NCBI GenBank assembly: GCA_013368795.1
Contig: JABFXX010000217.1
Location: 1 to 43,167, forward strand
Direction: 5' to 3'
DNA length: 43,167 bases
Source of the DNA: Kofleriaceae bacterium
GTDB lineage: Bacteria > Myxococcota_A > Polyangia > Haliangiales > Haliangiaceae
Under the pieces are notes generated by a model that was not told where the DNA came from, searched no databases, and was given only the letters and a program-made list of their open reading frames with translations. Positions 25,909 through 35,084 of this stretch are shown here, piece by piece. Each line of letters begins with the position of its first letter. Within the stretch, counting starts at the first letter, position 1. The position numbers and the translations under genes are program-made.

Positions 25909-26949
25909 GTGGAGCCGATGAAGACCATCGGGGTCGACCTGTGGGGCGGTCAGGTGCGAGGCGTCGACAATCGCCAGACGTGTTACGCGACCGCGCCGAG
26001 CGTGCCGTCGCGGAGCATGCGCGAGCTGTTCGTCAGCGCGTACGACAAGTTCGCCGACCTCTGCCGCGAGGTCGACGAGCCGGGGCTCGCACTGCTCGCC
26101 GTCGACGAGCGCACCGGTGAGCCCGCGGGACTCGTGCGGCTGCGCGCGCGGTTTGGCCGCCACGTCGCGGCGATCGTCGGCCGCCACGATCACTGCGACC
26201 TGTTCCTCGACAAGCACGGTTCGCTCGCGCTCCGTCACCTCGCGATCGTCCTCGAGCCGGTGAAGAGCTGGCGCGCCGGCTCGACGTCGGTCTCGTATCG
26301 CGTCCTCGATCTGCGCACCGAGCGCGGCTTCACCGACGAGGACGGCAAGACGCTGCGCGGCCTTCGCGCCGAGGGCCCGGCGTTCGTGCGCTGCGCCGGC
26401 CACTCGCTGTTCATCATGCCGATCGGCGATCCGTCGGACTGGCCGAAGTCAGGCAACGACGCATGGGGCATGCTGCCCGAGCGCGTGTACTTCGACGAGC
26501 TGCGCGGCGACCCGAAGGGCTCGCTGACGAACATGCCGAAGGCACGCGTGCAAAATGCCCGGACGCACACGAGCATGATCTTCCGGACGCTCGGCCCTCG
26601 CGATACCGGCATGGGCCTCGTCGATCGCGGCGACATTGCAGGGACGCTCGACATCGCGGGTCCCAAGCAGCACGGCACGCTGTCGCTCGGCGATCAGGCG
26701 CTTCGCGACGGCGTTTTGCTCGGACGCTACGTGCGCTGCGACGGCGCGGCGCTGCTCGACGATCCGTCGCTGTCGCGGGTTCATGTCCTGCTCCTTCACG
26801 TCGACGACGCGCTGCTCGCGATCGACACCGCGAGCCGTAACGGGAGCCACCTCCCGGGTCAGCGAAATGCTCGGGTCATCGCCGTGGAGCGCGATACGGA
26901 GCTGCACCTCGGGAAACACACCCGCATTCGCTGGCGCTGGACCGCCTGA
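25909..26949 (+). CDS. Protein with C-terminal FHA domain and a probable degenerate N-terminal FHA
   Basis: A 346-aa cytoplasmic protein. The C-terminal domain (~residues 265-345) has the FHA signature GRYVRCDG, LSRVHVLL and SRNGSHL, the residues that recognise phosphothreonine. Residues ~80-150 contain a second, weaker FHA-like stretch (AAIVGRHDHCDLFLDKHGSLALRHLAIVL). Between them is a basic, largely uncharacterised region. FHA proteins read Ser/Thr-kinase phosphorylation, and the window has three such kinases, though none is adjacent. GTG 25909 (ATG 25918 is an alternative) follows TAGGGT by 6 nt, and the gene is 37 bp after the RluA gene. The DUF4105 membrane gene starts 17 nt after its end. 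Confidence 0.85.
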   Translation: MEPMKTIGVDLWGGQVRGVDNRQTCYATAPSVPSRSMRELFVSAYDKFADLCREVDEPGLALLAVDERTGEPAGLVRLRARFGRHVAAIVGRHDHCDLFLDKHGSLALRHLAIVLEPVKSWRAGSTSVSYRVLDLRTERGFTDEDGKTLRGLRAEGPAFVRCAGHSLFIMPIGDPSDWPKSGNDAWGMLPERVYFDELRGDPKGSLTNMPKARVQNARTHTSMIFRTLGPRDTGMGLVDRGDIAGTLDIAGPKQHGTLSLGDQALRDGVLLGRYVRCDGAALLDDPSLSRVHVLLLHVDDALLAIDTASRNGSHLPGQRNARVIAVERDTELHLGKHTRIRWRWTA

Positions 26950-26966
26950 CGAATACACTCAGGGGC

Positions 26967-28139
26967 GTGCGAGCTGGGTTGATCGCGCTCTTCATCCTGC
27001 TGGCCTCGGCGGCCCCCGCCGCGGCGCAACGTCCGCGCGACATCCCTCCGGAGGTCGCGGACATCTACAAGAACTATCCGGTGGTCGAGCTCGTCACGAT
27101 GGGCGTCGGCGGCCTGATCTGGGAGCGCCACGGCCACATCGCACTGTGCGTGCGCTACGCCGATCACACGCAGGACGCTTGTTACAACTACGGCATCGGC
27201 GACTTCCATCGGCCGATCGGCATGGCCGCCGGGTTCTTCCGCGGCACGAACAGCTTCTGGGTCGGCAAGATGGACCCGAGCTTCATGCTCTCGATCTATC
27301 GCAACGCGGATCGCACGATCTGGATCCAGCCGCTGCCGCTGACCGACGAGGAAGAGCAGAAGATCATCGCGAAGCTCGAGTACGACATCGAGGACGCGCA
27401 CCGCTACTACGCGTACGACCACTTCTGGGACAACTGCACGACGCGCGTGCGCGACATCCTGGACGACGCGACCGGCGGCAAGCTGCGCAAGCTCGTCGGC
27501 CCGCCCGATAACCGCACGTATCGCGATCTCGCGCGCGGCGGCTTCTACGGCATGCGGATCCCGCTGCTCATCACCGACATGGCGATGGGGCGCAAGACCG
27601 ATCGCGTGCCGACGTACTACGAGAAGATGTTCCTGCCCGACTACCTGCGCGAGGCGGCCGAGCAGGCGTGGCACATCAAGCCGATTCCGGTCTACGAGCG
27701 TCGCGGTCCGCCGCCGCTCACCGACGGGCCGAGCGGCCGCGTGCTGCTCGCGCTCGTGATCCTGCTCATGACCGCACCGGCGTGGGCGACGCGGCTGTGG
27801 GGCAGGTTCCAGCGCGCGGGCCTCGGCGTCGCGGTCGTGCCGTACGCGTTCCTCGGCCTCGTGTTCTGGTTCCTCGCGATCATCAGCCCGCTCCCGTACG
27901 TGCGGTGGAACGAGACGTGTCTCGTGCTGCTGCCGACCGACATCCTGATGGTGTGGTTCCTGTCGTCCGAGCGGCGCCGGCGGTACGCGCGCGGCCGCGT
28001 GGTGATGCTCGGACTCATCGCTCTTCTGATGATCGTCGGCGTGCTGAAGCAGCCGATCTGGCCGTCGCTGCTGTGGCCGCTCGTGCCGGCCGCCGTCGTC
28101 GGGTTCTGGCCGAACCAGGGCGCTGAAAAGCGAAAGTGA
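26967..28139 (+). CDS. DUF4105 exported domain fused to a membrane anchor
   Basis: A 390-aa protein with a signal peptide (MRAGLIALFILLASAAPAAA). Residues ~35-200 form a DUF4105/Lnb N-terminal-type domain: RHGHIAL (His57), YNYGIGDF, and the hallmark YDHFWDNCTTRVRDIL with Cys157, consistent with a papain-like His/Cys fold. From ~255 about five hydrophobic segments anchor the chain in the membrane and end in WPNQGAEKRK. The function of the family is unresolved; a lipoprotein- or envelope-processing Cys hydrolase is plausible. GTG start preceded by TACACT (26954-26959), 7 nt upstream. It sits between the FHA and M36 protease genes, all same strand with gaps of about 20 nt. Confidence 0.87.
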   Translation: MRAGLIALFILLASAAPAAAQRPRDIPPEVADIYKNYPVVELVTMGVGGLIWERHGHIALCVRYADHTQDACYNYGIGDFHRPIGMAAGFFRGTNSFWVGKMDPSFMLSIYRNADRTIWIQPLPLTDEEEQKIIAKLEYDIEDAHRYYAYDHFWDNCTTRVRDILDDATGGKLRKLVGPPDNRTYRDLARGGFYGMRIPLLITDMAMGRKTDRVPTYYEKMFLPDYLREAAEQAWHIKPIPVYERRGPPPLTDGPSGRVLLALVILLMTAPAWATRLWGRFQRAGLGVAVVPYAFLGLVFWFLAIISPLPYVRWNETCLVLLPTDILMVWFLSSERRRRYARGRVVMLGLIALLMIVGVLKQPIWPSLLWPLVPAAVVGFWPNQGAEKRK

Positions 28140-28159
28140 CGTGTTAGCGTCGAGGGCCG

Positions 28160-31100
28160 ATGCGGTTCCTTGGCGTGTTCGCGGCTGCAGGCCTGGTGGC
28201 GTGCGCGGGTGGTGGTTCTCCCCTCGACGACGGCACCTCGACGGTGACGTCTCGCGACGCGCGAGGCGTGCCGCGCATGCTCGTCGCGAACGGTCAGTTC
28301 GCTGACACGCCGCGTGCGCACGTCGAGAGGCTCGCGGCGCGCTTCGGCGTGCTGCCGACGGCGCTGCCGGAGCTCGCCGAGCTCGGCGACATCCGCCTCG
28401 CGCACGCGCGCGTCACGCGGATCGCGCAGTCGATCGACGGCCTGCCGATCTGGGGTGGCGAGCTCCGCGTGCTCGAGCGCGACTCGGGCGAGCTGAAGGC
28501 GCTCGCGGGCACGCTCGTCGGTACGACCGCGGCGCGCACGCCGAAGCGCTTTATCGACGACGAGGCGGGCGCGATCGCGAAGGCGATGCGGCGCGCGGGC
28601 AACACGGTCGTCGAGCGCTCGCTCGCGCGTCAGGTGTGGTACCGCAGCGGCAACGCGCTGGTCGCCGCGTGGGTCGTCGACGCGTACACGAGCAAGCCGG
28701 GCGGAACGAGCGACGCGAATCGCACGATCATCGCCGGCGATGACGGGCGGATCCTCGAGCACTACAGCCTCACCGCCGATGTCGCGTTCGACTATCGCGT
28801 GTTTGCAGAGACGACCGGCGAGAAGCATCCACTCGACGGTCCGACGGCCGACTTCTCGCCGCATCCGACGGGCATGCCGGGCGTGCCGTTTCCTCCGTAC
28901 GTGCCGCCGTCACTCGTTCGCGTCGACAGCCTGAACTCGCTCGGCGATCCATGGCTCGATGCCGATGCGACGACGACATCCGGCAACAACGTCGATGCGT
29001 ACGCCGACCCCAACGGCGACAATGGCCCGACGGGGGCAGGCTTCCGGGCGACGACGACGTCTGCGCTCGCGTTCGATCGCGTGTACGACACGAGCGCGGA
29101 GCCGCTGGTGTCCCAGACGCAGCAGATGGCGTCGATCACGTCGTTGTTCTACGTGATCAACTGGCTGCACGACTTCTGGTACGACAACGGCTTCACCGAG
29201 GTCGCGGGGAACGCACAGCGCCGCAACTACGAGCGCGGTGGCGTCGAGGGCGATCCGATCCTCGCGGAGGCGCAGGACGACGTGTACGGAGGTTCGCGGA
29301 ACAACGCGAACATGGCGACGCCGGATGACGGCCTGTCTCCGCGCATGCAGGTGTACCTGTGGAGAGGCAAGCAGACGCGCACGCTGACGTTGAGTCCGTC
29401 GGGGCGCACGCCGATCGCCGGCGGCGCGGCGTTCGGAGTGGGGCGGTACACGGTGACCGCGCCGGTCGTGCTCGGCGTCGATGGCGCGGGCGCGAACCCG
29501 AACGACGGCTGCGAGCCGTTCACCGGCGACCTCACCGGCAAGATCGTCCTCGTCGATCGCGGCAATTGCACGTACAAGCGCAAGGTCCTCGACGCGCAGA
29601 ACGCAAACGCGATGGGCGTGCTGATCGCCGACAACATGGCGAGCTCGACGCCGCCCAGTCTCGGCGACGACGCGGCGATCACCGAGACCATCACGATCGC
29701 GGCGATGTCGATCACGCAGGCGGAGGGCGTCGCGGTCAAGGCGGACCTCGCAGCGGGACCCGTGACCGCGACGATGCACCGCGAGGTCAGCCAGGAGCTC
29801 GACGGTGCGCTCGACTCGACGCTGATCGCACACGAGTACGGCCACTACCTGCATCACCGGCTCAGCTTGTGCGGTAACGCGATGTGCCGCGCGATGTCCG
29901 AGGGCTGGGGCGACTTCACGGCGCTCATGCTGCTCGCGAGACCGAACGACAACCTCGACGGTGCGTTCCCGATCAGCGTCTACTCGACGCAGAGCTACGT
30001 CACCGATCCGGGCTACTACGGCATCCGCCGCGCGCCGTACAGCGTGAACCCCGACATCAACGGGCTGTCGTACCGCCACATGGCGAACGGCGAGCCGCTG
30101 CCGACCGGAAACTTCCTGGCGTCGAACCAGAACTCCGAGGTCCACAACGCCGGCGAGGTGTGGGCGGAGGCGCTGTGGGAGGTCTACGTCGCGCTGCAGA
30201 AGGCCGGCACGGACTTCCTCGCGGCGCGCGCGAAGATGGCGCGCTACGTGGTCGCCGGTCTCGCGATGACGCCGACCGAGGCGTCGCCGATGGAGGTGCG
30301 TGATGCGCTGCTCGCGGTCGCTGCCGCCGAGAGCCAGGCCGATCACGATGTGATGCTCGCCGCATTCGCGCGCCGAGGCTTCGGCAGCTGTGCGGAGCCG
30401 CCGCCCTCGGCGAGCGCGAGCTTCGTCGGCCTCGTCGAGTCGACGATCATCGCCGGCAAGCCGGAGCTCGAGGTGCTCGGGATCGACGACGGCTGCGATC
30501 AGGACGGTGTGCTCGATCGCGGCGAGCTCGGGGTCGCGCACATCAAGGTCACCAACAAGGGGCACGCGCCGCTCGGCAACGTCGCCGTGACCGCATCGGC
30601 GACGACTCCCGACATCGTGTTCTACGACAACGCGAACCTCGAGGGGCCGGCGGCCGCGAAGCCGATCGGCGTCGGTGACCTCGCGCCGGGCGAGGTGAAG
30701 GAGCTGTACGTGTGGGTTGGTTTCACCAGGTACGAGCCTGGCGTCAGTGATCCGGTCGCGGGCGACCTTCAGCTCGCGGTCTCTGCCGATAATGCGTGCG
30801 AGCAGAGCGTCTCGTTCCCGCTCGCGAGCCGGCTCAACGTCGACGATGTTGCGGAGGCATCGACGACCGACACGTTCGACGCGACCGATTCGACGTGGAT
30901 CGCGTCGTCGCCCATCTGGCAGCACGTGCGTCCGACGCCGCTCGACGGCGAGTGGCATGGCGACGACGCGGCACAGATCGACTTCGCTGTCCTGCAGACG
31001 CCGCGCCTGAAGGCCAGCGCGAGCGAGCCGGTCCGCGTGAGCTTCGAGCACAGGTACTCCTTCGAATACTCGGACGGGACCGCGTACGACGGTGCCGTGA

Positions 31101-31555
31101 TCGAGCTCGTGACGGTCGACGGAGACTCCGAGCTCTTGCGAGACATCTCGGAGTTCGCGTCGCCCTCGTATACCGGCGTGATCGCCGGTACCGACAACCC
31201 GCTCATGGGGCGCGAGGGCTACGTCGGCAAGAATCCCGGCTATCCGGCGACGGAGACCGTGACGCTCGATCTCGGCGACGAGCTCGCCGGGCAGGAGTTC
31301 TACCTGCGGTTCATCATCGGCACCGACCCCGGAACGAGCGACCAGGGCTGGACGATCGACAACGTCGCGTTCACCGGCATCGTCGGCAAGCCGTTCCCCT
31401 CGCAGGTCGGCGACGACGGCGACTGCAGCGGGGAGGGTCCCGATATGGAGATCCACAGCGGCGGCGGTGGCTGCTGCGATGCCGGCTCGGCCGGCGGCAG
31501 TGGCGCGCTCTCGCTCGTCGCGCTCGCGCTTGTACTCCGCCGTCGCCGTCGCTAA
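28160..31555 (+). CDS. M36 (fungalysin) metalloprotease with PA domain and MYXO-CTERM-like tail
   Basis: A 1131-aa secreted protease. The N-terminus looks like a lipoprotein signal (MRFLGVFAAAGLVAC, Cys15). A propeptide-like region precedes the catalytic part: YVINWLHDFWYDNGF, then an inserted PA domain (~residues 425-545, with DLTGKIVLVDRGNCTYKRK), then HEYGH (His558, His562) and MSEGWGDF with the third ligand Glu581. Downstream are beta-sandwich-type domains, including GCDQDGVLDRGELG, which resembles a dockerin/Ca-binding loop, and a jelly-roll segment ending TIDNVAFTG. The last ~30 residues, GGGGCCDAGSAGG, a hydrophobic helix and RRRRR, form a MYXO-CTERM-type sorting tail. A lipobox together with a sorting tail would tether both ends. 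TAGCGT (28145-28150) ends 9 nt before the ATG. Confidence 0.9.
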   Translation: MRFLGVFAAAGLVACAGGGSPLDDGTSTVTSRDARGVPRMLVANGQFADTPRAHVERLAARFGVLPTALPELAELGDIRLAHARVTRIAQSIDGLPIWGGELRVLERDSGELKALAGTLVGTTAARTPKRFIDDEAGAIAKAMRRAGNTVVERSLARQVWYRSGNALVAAWVVDAYTSKPGGTSDANRTIIAGDDGRILEHYSLTADVAFDYRVFAETTGEKHPLDGPTADFSPHPTGMPGVPFPPYVPPSLVRVDSLNSLGDPWLDADATTTSGNNVDAYADPNGDNGPTGAGFRATTTSALAFDRVYDTSAEPLVSQTQQMASITSLFYVINWLHDFWYDNGFTEVAGNAQRRNYERGGVEGDPILAEAQDDVYGGSRNNANMATPDDGLSPRMQVYLWRGKQTRTLTLSPSGRTPIAGGAAFGVGRYTVTAPVVLGVDGAGANPNDGCEPFTGDLTGKIVLVDRGNCTYKRKVLDAQNANAMGVLIADNMASSTPPSLGDDAAITETITIAAMSITQAEGVAVKADLAAGPVTATMHREVSQELDGALDSTLIAHEYGHYLHHRLSLCGNAMCRAMSEGWGDFTALMLLARPNDNLDGAFPISVYSTQSYVTDPGYYGIRRAPYSVNPDINGLSYRHMANGEPLPTGNFLASNQNSEVHNAGEVWAEALWEVYVALQKAGTDFLAARAKMARYVVAGLAMTPTEASPMEVRDALLAVAAAESQADHDVMLAAFARRGFGSCAEPPPSASASFVGLVESTIIAGKPELEVLGIDDGCDQDGVLDRGELGVAHIKVTNKGHAPLGNVAVTASATTPDIVFYDNANLEGPAAAKPIGVGDLAPGEVKELYVWVGFTRYEPGVSDPVAGDLQLAVSADNACEQSVSFPLASRLNVDDVAEASTTDTFDATDSTWIASSPIWQHVRPTPLDGEWHGDDAAQIDFAVLQTPRLKASASEPVRVSFEHRYSFEYSDGTAYDGAVIELVTVDGDSELLRDISEFASPSYTGVIAGTDNPLMGREGYVGKNPGYPATETVTLDLGDELAGQEFYLRFIIGTDPGTSDQGWTIDNVAFTGIVGKPFPSQVGDDGDCSGEGPDMEIHSGGGGCCDAGSAGGSGALSLVALALVLRRRRR

Positions 31556-32217
31556 CGGCGCCGGCCGATCCAGATCACGTGCTTCACGTTGCTGTTCGGC
31601 CGTGCGGGCACGCGTTGCTTGTCGACCTCGAAGCCAGCGCCGCGCAGGCGATCGGTGAACTTGCGGTCGTCCTCGACGGACCAGACGGCAAACGTGCCGC
31701 CCGGTGCGAGCGCGCGGCGCGCCGCGATCAGCCCTTTGAGCCCGTAGAGGCCTGCGTTCTGCGGTGACGTGAACGCATCGGGACCGTTATCGACGTCGAG
31801 CAGGATCGCGTTCCACGCACCCTCGCCGGCGGCGATCGCGTCCTTCACGTCGCCCATCTCGATCCTCACGCGCGGATCGTCGAGCGGCCGGCGCGCGAGG
31901 TCACCGAGGTGCTCGCGGTTCCATCCGACGACGTCGGGCACGAGCTCGCGGATCGTGACCTGCGCGTCGGGCCGGACCGAGTCGAGCACGGCGCGGGCCG
32001 TGAAGCCCATGCCGAGCCCGCCGATCAGGATGCGCGCGCTGCTGACCTTCGCGAGGTCCGCGCAGCCCAGCTTGCCGAGGAGATCCTCGGAGCCATGACT
32101 GCGGCTGTTCATGAGCTCGGCGCCGCGCACGCGGATCGCGAACTCGTCGCCGCGCTTTGCGAGGACGAGCTCGTTGCCGCCGACCTTCGCGCGGCCGAGT
32201 TCTTTCCAGGGGACCAT
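31552..32217 (-). CDS. Spermidine-synthase-like / class I methyltransferase-fold protein
   Basis: A 221-aa protein. MNSRSHGSEDLLGKL and the nucleotide-binding loop ILIGGLGMGFTARA (residues ~63-76), then IRELVPDVVGWNREHLG and LLDVDNGPDAF, give a Rossmann fold of the spermidine synthase type. The canonical synthase loop GGGDGG is replaced by GGLGMG and the amine-binding DxxD is not evident, so aminopropyl transfer is unlikely; a SAM- or dcSAM-binding enzyme of unknown substrate is safer. ATG 32217 overlaps the preceding gene's TAA by one base (TAATG), indicating coupling. It converges on the M36 gene by a 4-nt CTAA overlap. Confidence 0.87.
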   Translation of the reverse strand: MVPWKELGRAKVGGNELVLAKRGDEFAIRVRGAELMNSRSHGSEDLLGKLGCADLAKVSSARILIGGLGMGFTARAVLDSVRPDAQVTIRELVPDVVGWNREHLGDLARRPLDDPRVRIEMGDVKDAIAAGEGAWNAILLDVDNGPDAFTSPQNAGLYGLKGLIAARRALAPGGTFAVWSVEDDRKFTDRLRGAGFEVDKQRVPARPNSNVKHVIWIGRRR

Positions 32218-33218
32218 TACTCGAGCGGCTGGAGGATGACGGTGTTGCCCATGAACACCGGGATCAGGATGCGGTGACGCTTGCTGTCCCAACCGATGTC
32301 GGCGGGCGACTTCACGTTCTCGACGACGGGCTTCCACTCCTTGCCCGGCTGGCCGCGATAGATCGCCGAGCCTTCCCAGCTCGAGACGAGCACGTCGCCG
32401 CCGTCGAGCGTGACGATACCGTCGAGCTGACCCTTCGGCAGCTTCTGTCCCGCTTCCTTCTTGCCCTTGGCGTCGACCAGATAGATCTCGCCACTTCCAA
32501 ACGTGACGACCCAGACCGAGCCCGCGTCGCCCGCGGTAATGCCGTTCGGACCACCGAGCGTCTTGTCCTTGATCATCGCCTTGGCCTTGCCGTCCTTGCC
32601 GATCTTCCAGATCGCGTCGGTGCCGGTCGGCTGGAACTTCGGGTCGAGGCCGGAGTCGGTGACGTACACGCCACCGTCGGGCGCGGGGGCGACGTCGTTG
32701 AGGAACGTCGCGCCGTCGATCTTGATGTCGCCCTTCGGCTCGCCGGTCTTCGCGTCGAACGTGCGGACCGTGTTGATGTCGGCGACGTAGAGGAGACCGC
32801 CGGTGATCGCCATGCCCTTCGGCGCGTCGAGCTTGATGTTCTCCTTCGCGCCGTCGATCCACTTCTGCTCGGTGACCTTGCCGTCGGGGCTGACCTTCGA
32901 GATGTAGCCGTTGTCGTCGGCGCCGAGCGGCTCGCCGTTGATGTTGGAGACGAGGTAGACGTCGGCGTCGGCGTCGTAGAGCACCGACTCGGGCGTCGCG
33001 AAGCCTTCGGTCAGCGAGAGCGGGGTCTTGCCGTCCCACGCCGCGGCGGCCGCGGAGCCCGAGCCCGCCTCGGCAGAGCCGGCCGAGCCCATCTCGGCAG
33101 AGCCAGCGGAGCCCGAGCCCTGGGCGGGCGGCGGCGGCTCGGCCGGTTTCTCGTTCGACTTCTTCTTGCACCCGGCCAGCGCTGCGAGCGCGGCGAACAC
33201 GAAAGCGGACTTCGTCAT
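32217..33218 (-). CDS. Six-bladed beta-propeller (SMP-30/gluconolactonase-like) lipoprotein
   Basis: A 333-aa lipoprotein (MTKSAFVFAALAALAGC, lipobox LAGC, Cys17) followed by a Lys-rich spacer and a ~30-residue Gly/Ser/Ala repeat with GSAGSAE units, a flexible tether. From ~residue 60 the fold is an SGL/NHL-type beta propeller: FATPESVLYDADADVYLVSN, then APKGMAI, VADINTVRTFD, FLNDVAPAPDG, GGPNGIT and LDGIV, one blade motif each. In lactonases of this family Asn, Asp and Glu residues hold the metal; NDV and GPNGI Asn and an ES Glu are visible, so a metal site is likely, but the substrate is unknown. TAGGCT (33226-33231) ends 7 nt before the ATG at 33218. It is translationally coupled to the downstream spermidine-synthase-like gene. 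Confidence 0.87.
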   Translation of the reverse strand: MTKSAFVFAALAALAGCKKKSNEKPAEPPPPAQGSGSAGSAEMGSAGSAEAGSGSAAAAAWDGKTPLSLTEGFATPESVLYDADADVYLVSNINGEPLGADDNGYISKVSPDGKVTEQKWIDGAKENIKLDAPKGMAITGGLLYVADINTVRTFDAKTGEPKGDIKIDGATFLNDVAPAPDGGVYVTDSGLDPKFQPTGTDAIWKIGKDGKAKAMIKDKTLGGPNGITAGDAGSVWVVTFGSGEIYLVDAKGKKEAGQKLPKGQLDGIVTLDGGDVLVSSWEGSAIYRGQPGKEWKPVVENVKSPADIGWDSKRHRILIPVFMGNTVILQPLE

Positions 33219-33363
33219 GGCGCGCAGCCTAGACCAAAATCGCGAAGCTGGCAGATATCGGCACCGCGAACACTCTTGACCAGTTAGCGGTGGAACCTCG
33301 ACACCTGGTGGTCGCGCGGTCGGGCACTTGCGCCGCGCATGGCCGTTGCAGCATGCCGCGCGG

Positions 33364-34710
33364 ATGCGTCGCCTCGTCGGTCTCTGTGCTCTCGCGCTCG
33401 CCGGACCCGCGGCTGCCAGTCCGATCGAGGAGCCGAAGCCGACGAGGAGTGACACCGTGTTCCCATCGGGGGCCGAGGTCGAGCTCGGGCTGCAGCAGCT
33501 CCAGCTCGAGCGGCGTCGCGACCTCGCCGACGACGAGGCGGTCGACCCGTGGTTCCGCTTCGCCGGGTTCGCGCAGGTCACCGGCGGTGGCCGATCGGGC
33601 GGCGACCTCGCGGCGGGCGCGGCGGCGGCGATCGGCGGCGCCGGTTGCGACCTGGTCTCCGGCAGCGTCGTCGGCCGGTTGCGTCCGACCGGCGACGATC
33701 AACACGCGACCGGCGAGGCGACCTATGGCGTCTGCCTCATCCGCTACTTCTTCACGCTCGCGTTCGACGGCACGCGCGCGACCGGCATCGCGCCGGCGCT
33801 CGCCGCACGGCGCTCGCTGTGGACCCGCCGCTACTCGGCGGTCTACGACCGCTTCGAGCTCGGCTTCGGCGAGATGTGGAAGCCGGGTAGCTCGCACCGC
33901 CACACGATCTTCTCGATGTCGCTCGGCCACGGCACGACGACGCAGACCGACAGCCTCGACACGCGCACGACCAAGACCATCGACCTCGACTTCTCGCTCT
34001 ACCGTTATCGCAACATCGACAGCGGCCTGTCCGTCGATGCGATCGTGTTCGTCGGCAACTCGCTCAAGGCCGGTATGGATAACAAGGGCGGCGTCGCGTC
34101 GACGTTCATGCCCGCGCGCGTTCGCCTCGATCGCCCGGCCTACTACGTCGCGGCGGGCGCCGGCTGGGGCATGACCGGCGGCCAGGTGACGGCGTCGGGC
34201 TCGACGGAGGTCGACGGCAAGACCGTGTCGTCGTGGAGCGAGACGATCGACAGCGAGGGCCTGCCGCAGATCACGCGCATCGTCGGCGATCTCGAGGCGG
34301 GCATCCGGCGCGATCGGCTCACCGCGAGCGCACGGATCGCCCGCGCGTTCTACCCGACGTTCGACGGCAACATCGCGCGCGAGGGTCGCGTCGAGGGCGA
34401 GGTCACCTATGTCGCCGGCCGCACGCGCCGCACGACGCTGTCGCTCGCGCCGTTCGCGACGCGGACGCGGACGTGGACCCGCGAGGACGGCACGTCGCGC
34501 GAGGTCGCGGCGGGCGCATCGCTGCAGTTCGGTCGCGCACTGACGAAGGAGCTGCGCGTCGACGCGATCGGCGAGGCCGGCGTCTCGCCGTACGCGCGCC
34601 TCGATCGCGAGCGCACGCCGACGGGCAACAGCGTGGGCGGTCAGGTCGTCGTCGCGCTCAGCGGTCGGATCACCGAGCAGCACGACGCGCTGAAGAAGCT
34701 GCTGCGCTAG
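33364..34710 (+). CDS. Putative outer-membrane beta-barrel-like protein
   Basis: A 448-aa exported protein. ATG 33364 gives a signal peptide MRRLVGLCALALAGPAAA; a longer frame begins at 33328 but offers no better start. The mature chain alternates polar and hydrophobic residues with frequent aromatic girdles (YSAVYDRFELGFGEMW, DLDFSLYRYRNIDSGL) and Thr/Arg-rich turns, as in barrels, and has a Gln/Leu-rich helix near the N-terminus (LGLQQLQLERR). No TonB box, plug or POTRA is seen. I cannot assign a family. It converges on the BolA gene with a 4-nt CTAG overlap. The 145-bp gap upstream of it and the divergent propeller gene has no strong element beyond TAGGCT on the minus strand. Confidence 0.75.
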   Translation: MRRLVGLCALALAGPAAASPIEEPKPTRSDTVFPSGAEVELGLQQLQLERRRDLADDEAVDPWFRFAGFAQVTGGGRSGGDLAAGAAAAIGGAGCDLVSGSVVGRLRPTGDDQHATGEATYGVCLIRYFFTLAFDGTRATGIAPALAARRSLWTRRYSAVYDRFELGFGEMWKPGSSHRHTIFSMSLGHGTTTQTDSLDTRTTKTIDLDFSLYRYRNIDSGLSVDAIVFVGNSLKAGMDNKGGVASTFMPARVRLDRPAYYVAAGAGWGMTGGQVTASGSTEVDGKTVSSWSETIDSEGLPQITRIVGDLEAGIRRDRLTASARIARAFYPTFDGNIAREGRVEGEVTYVAGRTRRTTLSLAPFATRTRTWTREDGTSREVAAGASLQFGRALTKELRVDAIGEAGVSPYARLDRERTPTGNSVGGQVVVALSGRITEQHDALKKLLR

Positions 34711-34973
34711 CCGGGCGTCTTCGTGACGAGCGAGTCGACGGCGTGGACCGGCGGTGCGGCGCCGTTGATCAGGTGCTTGATCGCACCGAGCACGAGGCGC
34801 TGGCTCTCGAGCATGCTCTTGCCGGCGAACGCGGTCGATACGACGACGATGTTGTAGTGGCCGCCGCCACCGGAGACCTCGACGGTCGCATCGGGCATGC
34901 GCTCGACGACGGCAGTCCGGATCGCGTCGGGAATGGAGCCAACGAAGTCGGTCGGATGATCGCTCACGGCCAC
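34707..34973 (-). CDS. BolA/IbaG-family protein
   Basis: An 88-aa protein with the BolA fold signature VSGGGGHYNIVVVS, AGKSMLESQRLV and HAVDSLVTK. The GGGHY/His region is where family members ligate a shared [2Fe-2S] cluster with monothiol glutaredoxins, linking it to iron regulation and Fe-S delivery. GTG 34973 is preceded by TATGGT (34979-34984) ending 5 nt upstream. No glutaredoxin gene is in the window, but in many genomes bolA and grxD are adjacent. Confidence 0.92.
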   Translation of the reverse strand: MAVSDHPTDFVGSIPDAIRTAVVERMPDATVEVSGGGGHYNIVVVSTAFAGKSMLESQRLVLGAIKHLINGAAPPVHAVDSLVTKTPG

Positions 34974-35084
34974 TCGTTACCATATTTGGCGCAGCGGCAA
35001 CTCCGGTAGCCGCCGATCCGCGCGTCCAACCGCGCGAGATCGTGGCCGACATGGCTCGTCCAGATGTTGCAAATCGCGCGCGCG

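Noticed and set aside
28910..31456. An 848-aa open frame antisense to the M36 protease
   Set aside because: Fully inside a well-supported gene, composition is the antisense image of its codons, and there is no start signal or domain.
31552..32217. Calling this gene a true spermidine synthase
   Set aside because: The nucleotide loop is GGLGMG rather than GGGDGG and the polyamine-binding acidic motif was not found, so only a fold-level name is justified.
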